Shown here piece by piece: positions 54,634-59,225 of a stretch of 59,225 nucleotides of DNA; the stretch's first letter is position 1, and each line of letters starts with the position of its first letter. The stretch is taken from assembly GCF_000264055.1 (NCBI RefSeq), contig NZ_AJXL01000009.1, positions 80-59,304 of the forward strand. The letters are read 5' to 3'. The DNA comes from Flavobacterium sp. ACAM 123. Its GTDB lineage: Bacteria > Bacteroidota > Bacteroidia > Flavobacteriales > Flavobacteriaceae. The position numbers and the translations under genes are program-made. Under the pieces are notes generated by a model, which saw only the letters and a program-made list of their open reading frames with translations, made no database searches and was not told the origin of the DNA.

Positions 54634-55333
54634 TGAGTTTACTAATTATTACGATGTTTCAGTGGGTATTGACGCTTTTGAATTACTATCTAAATTAGGT
54701 TACGAAGTTGTTGTTGTAGATCATGAAGAAAGCGGAAGAGCCTATATTTCCAAAGGTTTTCTGGAAGAGGCGAAAGCAATTGCCAATAAAAACGTGAATA
54801 CTTTTAAAGGAATTATATCGGTTGAAACTCCTTTGATAGGGATCGAACCATCGGCAATATTAACTTTTAGAGATGAATACCTTCGTCTGGCTGATGATAG
54901 TGCTTCCGCCGAAAAATTAGCGAAAAACTGCTTGACAATCGAAGAGTTTTTCAAAAAGGAAATTATAGCAGGTAAAATCCGCTCAGAACAATTTTCGGAG
55001 GAGGAACGTCAAATAAAAATTCACGGACATTGCCACCAAAAATCACTCAGTTCAATAGAGGCGACTTTTGCCATGTTGAATGTCCCTAAAAACAGCGTGG
55101 TTTCGATTTATAATTCGGGTTGCTGCGGTATGGCGGGTTCTTTTGGTTATGAAAAAGAACATTATGACATTAGTATGCAGATGGGAGAGGACACTTTATT
55201 TCCAAAAATAAGAAGTACTGCCCCAACAACGGCCATTGCTGCTGCAGGTACAAGTTGCCGTCATCAAATTTTTGATGGGACCAACAGAAAGGCGCAACAC
55301 CCGGTAAGTATTTTGAAAAACTTTCTGAAATAG
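54566..55333 (+). pseudogene. C-terminal CCG domain of the same FAD/Fe-S dehydrogenase
   Basis: The 255-residue reading begins in overlap with the upstream part and continues the enzyme: NGKVVLFCDEFTNYYDVSVG, then HGHCHQKSLSS, NSGCCGMAGSFGYEKE and AAGTSCRHQI, which together form the heterodisulfide-reductase-type CCG [Fe-S]-binding domain. It has no own start or ribosome-binding context, so it is the second half of one ~970-residue gene. The break is at or near 54590. Confidence 0.88.
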
Positions 55334-55740
55334 CACCAAATGAATTTATGTTTTAAACCAAAAGCGCTTTAGTATAATTCCGATGCGACATCAAAATAGT
55401 TTAGTGCAATTGGGCTATCTCAAAAATATAATCAGTATCGTCAATTGTTTTAGGCTTTTAGAAAAGGGTAGTTGCGATTTTTTGAAAGCTAACTTTAACA
55501 ACGGAATTGTAATTATTATATTTTTAACTTATCACTTCTTCCTTAAAAACAGAATTTGCTTTCTAAATAGTTGATAAATAATGATTTGACTTTTTATTAG
55601 AATCTAATAAATAATAAGTCTCCTATCATTAAAAAATGAAATTGTTTTATACATTTGATTTCGAAATAAAAGCTACGTTATTACTATAATAATGGGATGT
55701 TATTTACAAAATAGTAGTTTTTAATGTGAAAATTTAAAGG
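55334..55740. other. 407-base intergenic stretch
   Basis: No gene is supported. A 63-codon reading at 55383-55574 is hydrophobic and AT-driven and is taken as chance. No clear terminator follows the dehydrogenase. The promoter of the permease gene is expected within the last 120 bases; a TTTG near 55657 is followed by no good TAnnTTTG. Confidence 0.4.
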
Positions 55741-57672
55741 ATGGCATTTTCAAGTTTATTTCGTAAGAAGACCGTACAGGATATCTTAAAACAGATTGAA
55801 AAAAATGAAGCTGACGGGCATGTATCACTCGGCAGATATTTAACGGCAAGAGATTTGACCGCTTTTGGTATTGCCGCCATAGTGGGTGCAGGTATTTTTA
55901 GTACCATTGGTAAGGCTAGCTCCGATGGAGGTCCTGCCGTAATTTTCCTCTTTTTATTTACGGCGCTTGCCTGCAGTTTTGCTGCCTTTGCTTATGCAGA
56001 GTTTGCCTCGATGGTTCCTGTTTCTGGAAGTGCGTATACGTATTCCTATGTTGCCTTCGGGGAGCTGATGGCTTGGATTATTGGTTGGGCATTGATCATG
56101 GAATATGCAATTGGAAATATTACTGTGGCTATATCGTGGAGCGATTATTTTACGGGACTGCTCGAAAGCGGTGGACTCTATCTGCCCCAATGGGTTCAAG
56201 TGGATTACTTGACCGCCTCAAATGGATATAGAGATGCTACTGCTTTAATGCAAGGCGGAAAATCATATGAAAATCTAAGCGATGGATTAAAAGCGTCGTA
56301 TACTGCTTGGACGACTTCGCCAACAATAGGTTCTTTTCATTTTGTAGCCGATTTACCTGCGCTGTTTATTATCATATTGATTACAGCTCTAGTATATCGT
56401 GGGATGAAAGAATCACGAAATGCTAGTAATATGATGGTTGTCGTAAAACTTTGTATTATCCTTCTAGTAATCTCAGTGGGGGTGTTTTATGTAGATACTG
56501 ATAATTGGACTCCTTTCGCGCCTAATGGTACAAGCGGAGTTTTAAAAGGAGTATCGGCGGTTTTCTTTGCTTATATTGGTTTTGATGCCATTTCAACCAC
56601 TGCAGAAGAATGCAAGGACCCACAGCGGGATTTACCGCGCGGTATGATGTGGGCGATCATTATATGTACTGTTTTATATATTGTGGTTGCGTTAGTGCTT
56701 ACCGGAATGGTAAATTATACAGAGCTAAATGTGGGTGATCCATTAGCGTTTGTCTTTCATAAATTAGATTTAAAATGGATGTCCGGTATTGTTGCGGTAA
56801 GTGCTGTGATAGCGATGGCAAGTGTTCTATTGGTATTCCAAATGGGCCAGCCGCGTATTTGGATGAGTATGAGTCGGGACGGTTTGTTGCCAAAACGGTT
56901 CTCTAGAATACATCCCAAATATAAAACGCCTTCCTACGCGACGGTAGTTACCGGTTTTGTGGTATCTATTCCAGCCTTGTTTTTAAACCTGACTATGGTT
57001 ACTGACTTGTGCAGTATTGGAACATTATTTGCTTTTGTGCTGGTTTGCGCTGGTGTTTTGGTCTTGCAGAATAAACCAGATATTCCAAGAGGTAAATTCA
57101 AAACACCTTATGTGAATTCAAAATACGTCATTCCTTTTATGTTGGCTGCAGGTATCTATTATGCTTTTAATTATAATAATAAGGGGACAATGGATTTTCT
57201 TACTAATGAAACCCAATTGAATGATGCTACTACTATTATCACTTCTTTAAACAAAGAGGAATCCAAAAAAGTATATGATTACTTAGAACGTATTGGAGCT
57301 CAAAAAACGACTGAGGAGTCTCTCGATTTAGAAAATTTGTTAAGTCAGTACCAAAGAGACGATGCGAAGTATGCTGCTGTAGTGGCAGGATTACCGATAG
57401 ACAATGCGCTAAAATATGAAAGTGGACTGAGCTTGTTCAAACACAAAATTCCGATGTGGATTTTCCTTATTGCGTTGGTTGGGCTTACGTTCTGGTCTTT
57501 CGCTGAAAATTTATCTTTGATTCCATTATTAGGATTAGTGAGCTGTCTGTATATGATGGCAGAACTCAGTGTTTGGAACTGGATTTATTTTACCGCCTGG
57601 TTGCTGATAGGACTAACGATTTACTTTGGCTTCAGTCGCAACAATAGTAAGCTGAATTTGAAAGAAGCCTAA
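55741..57672 (+). CDS. APC-superfamily amino acid permease
   Basis: 643 residues, about 12-14 membrane helices. The N-terminal DLTAFGIAAIVGAGIFSTIG is the APC substrate-site signature, and AVFFAYIGFDAISTTAEECKDPQRDLP is the conserved loop of the cationic amino-acid transporter subgroup. An unusual hydrophilic, helical insert of about 80 residues (about 485-565) lies between the eleventh and twelfth helix. It transports an amino acid at the inner membrane; substrate not certain. A terminator follows. Confidence 0.92.
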   Translation: MAFSSLFRKKTVQDILKQIEKNEADGHVSLGRYLTARDLTAFGIAAIVGAGIFSTIGKASSDGGPAVIFLFLFTALACSFAAFAYAEFASMVPVSGSAYTYSYVAFGELMAWIIGWALIMEYAIGNITVAISWSDYFTGLLESGGLYLPQWVQVDYLTASNGYRDATALMQGGKSYENLSDGLKASYTAWTTSPTIGSFHFVADLPALFIIILITALVYRGMKESRNASNMMVVVKLCIILLVISVGVFYVDTDNWTPFAPNGTSGVLKGVSAVFFAYIGFDAISTTAEECKDPQRDLPRGMMWAIIICTVLYIVVALVLTGMVNYTELNVGDPLAFVFHKLDLKWMSGIVAVSAVIAMASVLLVFQMGQPRIWMSMSRDGLLPKRFSRIHPKYKTPSYATVVTGFVVSIPALFLNLTMVTDLCSIGTLFAFVLVCAGVLVLQNKPDIPRGKFKTPYVNSKYVIPFMLAAGIYYAFNYNNKGTMDFLTNETQLNDATTIITSLNKEESKKVYDYLERIGAQKTTEESLDLENLLSQYQRDDAKYAAVVAGLPIDNALKYESGLSLFKHKIPMWIFLIALVGLTFWSFAENLSLIPLLGLVSCLYMMAELSVWNWIYFTAWLLIGLTIYFGFSRNNSKLNLKEA

Positions 57673-57689
57673 GAAATACTAAAGTTATA

Positions 57690-57726
57690 ATAAAGCCGTC
57701 TTGATTCAGTTCGAGGCGGTTTTTTT
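57690..57726 (+). terminator. terminator after the APC permease
   Basis: CCGTCTTGA pairs with TTCGAGGCGG allowing G-U pairs, followed by seven T. 20 bases after the permease stop. Confidence 0.85.
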
Positions 57727-57825
57727 ATGTTAGGTTGTTTTGATTCGTAAAATATAAATAAGAAAAATAGTATTTTTTAAAATAAATAACGCAAAAAAGT
57801 GTATATATTTGATGTTATATACAAG

Positions 57826-57838
57826 TTATAAGTAACTT
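57826..57838. repeat. left inverted repeat of a small-gene cassette
   Basis: GTTATAAGTAACT, repeated inverted with one mismatch as AGCTACTTATAAC at 58467-58479, so that the two flank three small minus-strand genes. Compatible with a mobile cassette boundary. Confidence 0.45.
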
Positions 57839-58068
57839 TACTCAACATTGCGGTTAATAAATTCCTCGGATGTTTCTAATCTTGCTTCTGCATCGTAAAT
57901 ATCTTTATCGTGCAAAATACACCACTCTAAAAACTCGGCTAAATATTGCTTATCTACAACGATAATAACTTGTTTTTTACAAATACAAAATGGACTTCTG
58001 CATTTTTCACAAAAAGTGACTTCTAATTTTATTTTTGTTTCTCTTATTTTTCCTTCCCAATGATGCAT
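57838..58068 (-). CDS. small Cys-rich hypothetical protein
   Basis: 76 residues. A possible zinc knuckle, FCEKCRSPFCICKK, occupies the first half; the second half is acidic and helical (AEFLEWCILHDKDIYDAEARLETSEEF). No signal peptide. It is 9 bases after the previous gene and likely cotranscribed with it. Unknown family. Confidence 0.55.
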   Translation of the reverse strand: MHHWEGKIRETKIKLEVTFCEKCRSPFCICKKQVIIVVDKQYLAEFLEWCILHDKDIYDAEARLETSEEFINRNVE

Positions 58069-58077
58069 AGCTATTTT

Positions 58078-58362
58078 TTATTTTTCGTTAAATTTTTTAT
58101 CTAAAAAAGCCATTCTATTAGATACTAATTGGTCTATTTTTCTAGCAAGAAGTTCAGCTTGATAAATATCTAAATCCAACCAAATATCAAAACCATTTAT
58201 TTCAATATCAGGACATATATTTAAAGTTATATGTCTTGAAAAACTTTCTTCTTGAATATAGGCAGAAATCCCTAATGGATAAATACCTTCTTTTTTTCTT
58301 AGTTTCTCTAAAGCATTTTCGTCATCTATTGACAACTTACTGTTTATTGTTGTAAATCTCAT
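58078..58362 (-). CDS. small hypothetical protein
   Basis: 94 residues, soluble, alpha/beta in appearance (ITLNICPDIEINGFDIWLDLD; YQAELLARKIDQLVSNRM). It resembles no family I know. It is followed closely by the Cys-rich gene and preceded by a 30-codon reading 5 bases upstream, forming a compact operon in a probable gene cassette. Confidence 0.55.
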   Translation of the reverse strand: MRFTTINSKLSIDDENALEKLRKKEGIYPLGISAYIQEESFSRHITLNICPDIEINGFDIWLDLDIYQAELLARKIDQLVSNRMAFLDKKFNEK

Positions 58363-58367
58363 ATTGT

Positions 58368-58460
58368 TTAGTTTTTTAATTTAATAATTTCTTTTTTATC
58401 TAAATACATATTTTCTACTTTCTGTATTTCTGAAACTAATTTCTTTAATTCTTCACGCAT
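58368..58460 (-). CDS. very small hypothetical protein (30 residues)
   Basis: The minus-strand reading MREELKKLVSEIQKVENM and LDKKEIIKLKN is a highly charged amphipathic helix, ending 5 bases before the next gene's start. It may be a real leader gene of the cassette or chance. Confidence 0.35.
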   Translation of the reverse strand: MREELKKLVSEIQKVENMYLDKKEIIKLKN

Positions 58461-58466
58461 AATAAA

Positions 58467-58479
58467 AGCTACTTATAAC
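58467..58479. repeat. right inverted repeat of the small-gene cassette
   Basis: AGCTACTTATAAC, near-exact inverse of 57826-57838; it also begins the left arm of the attC-like fold. Confidence 0.45.
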
Positions 58480-58605
58480 ACGTGTTTTGCAACATAGCGA
58501 ACATCGTGATTAATTTATTAATTTTTGTTCTCTTGGTTTCAATTTTCACAACTGAATCATGGTTTATTTTTTGCCTCGCTACGTAGCAAAGCACATTCCG
58601 TTATG
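58472..58605. repeat. attC-like imperfect inverted structure
   Basis: The left arm (58472-58499, CTTATAACACGTG then TTTTGCAACATAGCG) pairs with the right arm (58577-58605, CGCTACGTAGCAAAGC then ACATTCCGTTATG). The shape, two short blocks on each arm and a ~77-base loop, resembles the folded recombination sites of integron cassettes and the dispersed repeats common between accessory genes in Bacteroidota. The next CATAACGG at about 58621 can also pair with CCGTTATG at 58598. Confidence 0.5.
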
Positions 58606-58791
58606 CCACCTTAAAAATAAACATAACGGTCAAAAATGGACTGACCATCCGCCTTTAATTAGGAAGTGGAGTATGTGAAAACTGAAAAGCCAATTTATAA
58701 AAATAGAGTAAGTTGATTTGAATATCGAAAATTCAGAAAATAAGTTTAACATCAGAAAGTCAAAAATAAAAAACTTTCTAAAAAGTAGAAT

Positions 58792-59225
58792 ATGAAAAAT
58801 AACAAATTATATATAATAGCAATATTTACATTATTATTTTCTGCAACAATTTTTATTGCTTGCTAAAACGATAGAAAATGAAATAGATACCGTTTAATAA
58901 TTACAAAACCCATTAGAATTTATTGGAATAGAACACAATAAATTTATGAAAGAGTTCACTAGTCAATTAGAGAATAGTTACAAAAAAAATCAATGGTCAA
59001 AAGTTAAGTTTTTATCTGCCGATTATGCTACTCAATTCTCTTCTGTAATGAATAATTCTTATCATAAATCTTTTGAGAAAACAACTTCTACAATTGAGAT
59101 TCAGAAAAATGTTTATGGTCAATTAAATTTAAATGAATGGTTTGATAACGATAATGAAACTAGTTTAGAAATGGCAAAATCTGTTTTAAGGAAAGGCACC
59201 TATTCTAAAATAGCAAAAGAAGTTT
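58792..59225 (+). pseudogene. frameshifted lipoprotein gene cut by the right edge
   Basis: MKNNKLYIIAIFTLLFSATIFIAC at 58792 is a clear lipoprotein signal peptide, but TAA follows the lipobox Cys. Dropping one T at 58864 continues it as KTIENEIDTV, then two TAA codons, and the same frame stays open from 58901 (LQNPLEFIGIEHNKFMKEFTSQL) to the edge. At least two small indels therefore separate signal peptide and body; the next in-frame ATG is 58946. The body is not recognised. Confidence 0.65.

Noticed and set aside
55383..55574. 63-residue gene after the dehydrogenase
   Set aside because: AT-driven hydrophobic reading without neighbours or start context.
1..59225. CRISPR array
   Set aside because: The only repeated elements seen are operator palindromes, IS ends and hairpins; no repeat-spacer pattern was found.

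Overview
The window looks like a chromosomal segment of a Flavobacterium-like member of the Bacteroidota. It is AT-rich. It contains a SusC/SusD pair, Bacteroidota-type conjugation genes (DUF4134/DUF4133, TraG, TraJ, TraK, TraM, TraN), at least two TAnnTTTG-type promoters, a degenerate RibBA-like protein of the flavobacterial kind, and LptF, LolA-like and FtsK genes in typical order. No rRNA and no CRISPR array is visible. One tRNA gene, tRNA-Ser(UGA), lies at 37373-37460 on the minus strand.

Region 1 (1-10.6 kb) is a nutrient-scavenging locus: a secreted M14-type zinc carboxypeptidase, a SusC/SusD outer-membrane import pair, a secreted M20 metallopeptidase and a secreted S45 (penicillin-acylase type) Ntn-hydrolase. 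Together they suggest uptake and hydrolysis of peptides or N-acylated amino compounds. Both the SusC and the SusD gene have their expected start out of frame.

Region 2 (10.6-37.4 kb) is an accessory island ending at the tRNA-Ser gene. It carries a three-gene hipB-hipS-hipT type kinase toxin module, a truncated conserved protein, a second unrelated hipB-hipA pair, a decayed IS3-family element with recognisable terminal inverted repeats, chimeric and frameshifted regulator genes, a lipoprotein, an AraC regulator, and then a conjugation block: an RteC-like protein, TraE, F, G, I-like, two TerB-like paralogues, TraJ, K, L-like, M and N, accessory genes, a small excisionase-like HTH protein and a tyrosine integrase. 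No relaxase and no VirD4-type coupling protein are visible, so the element looks incomplete. A 13-of-14 base match to the tRNA 3' end lies at 10988-11001 and could be the other attachment site.

Region 3 (37.5-57.7 kb) is core chromosome. It holds ribB (with a dead RibA-like tail), lptF, lolA, ftsK, dgkA, tpx, an ahpC-thioredoxin-small protein operon, nhaC, a muropeptide recycling cluster (DUF187/GH10-like hydrolase, AmpG-like permease, GH3/NagZ-like enzyme), a YdiJ-like FAD/Fe-S dehydrogenase split by a frameshift, and an APC amino-acid permease. Region 4 (57.8-59.2 kb) is again accessory: three tiny minus-strand genes flanked by an inverted repeat, an attC-like hairpin, and a broken lipoprotein running off the right edge.

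A cross-cutting feature is that several genes (susC, susD, the TPR/AraC regulator, traN, the FAD/Fe-S dehydrogenase and the right-edge lipoprotein) are each broken in a way that one extra base explains. Either the assembly has insertion errors or the strain carries many real frameshifts. All functional calls were made by reading the sequence, without database searches.
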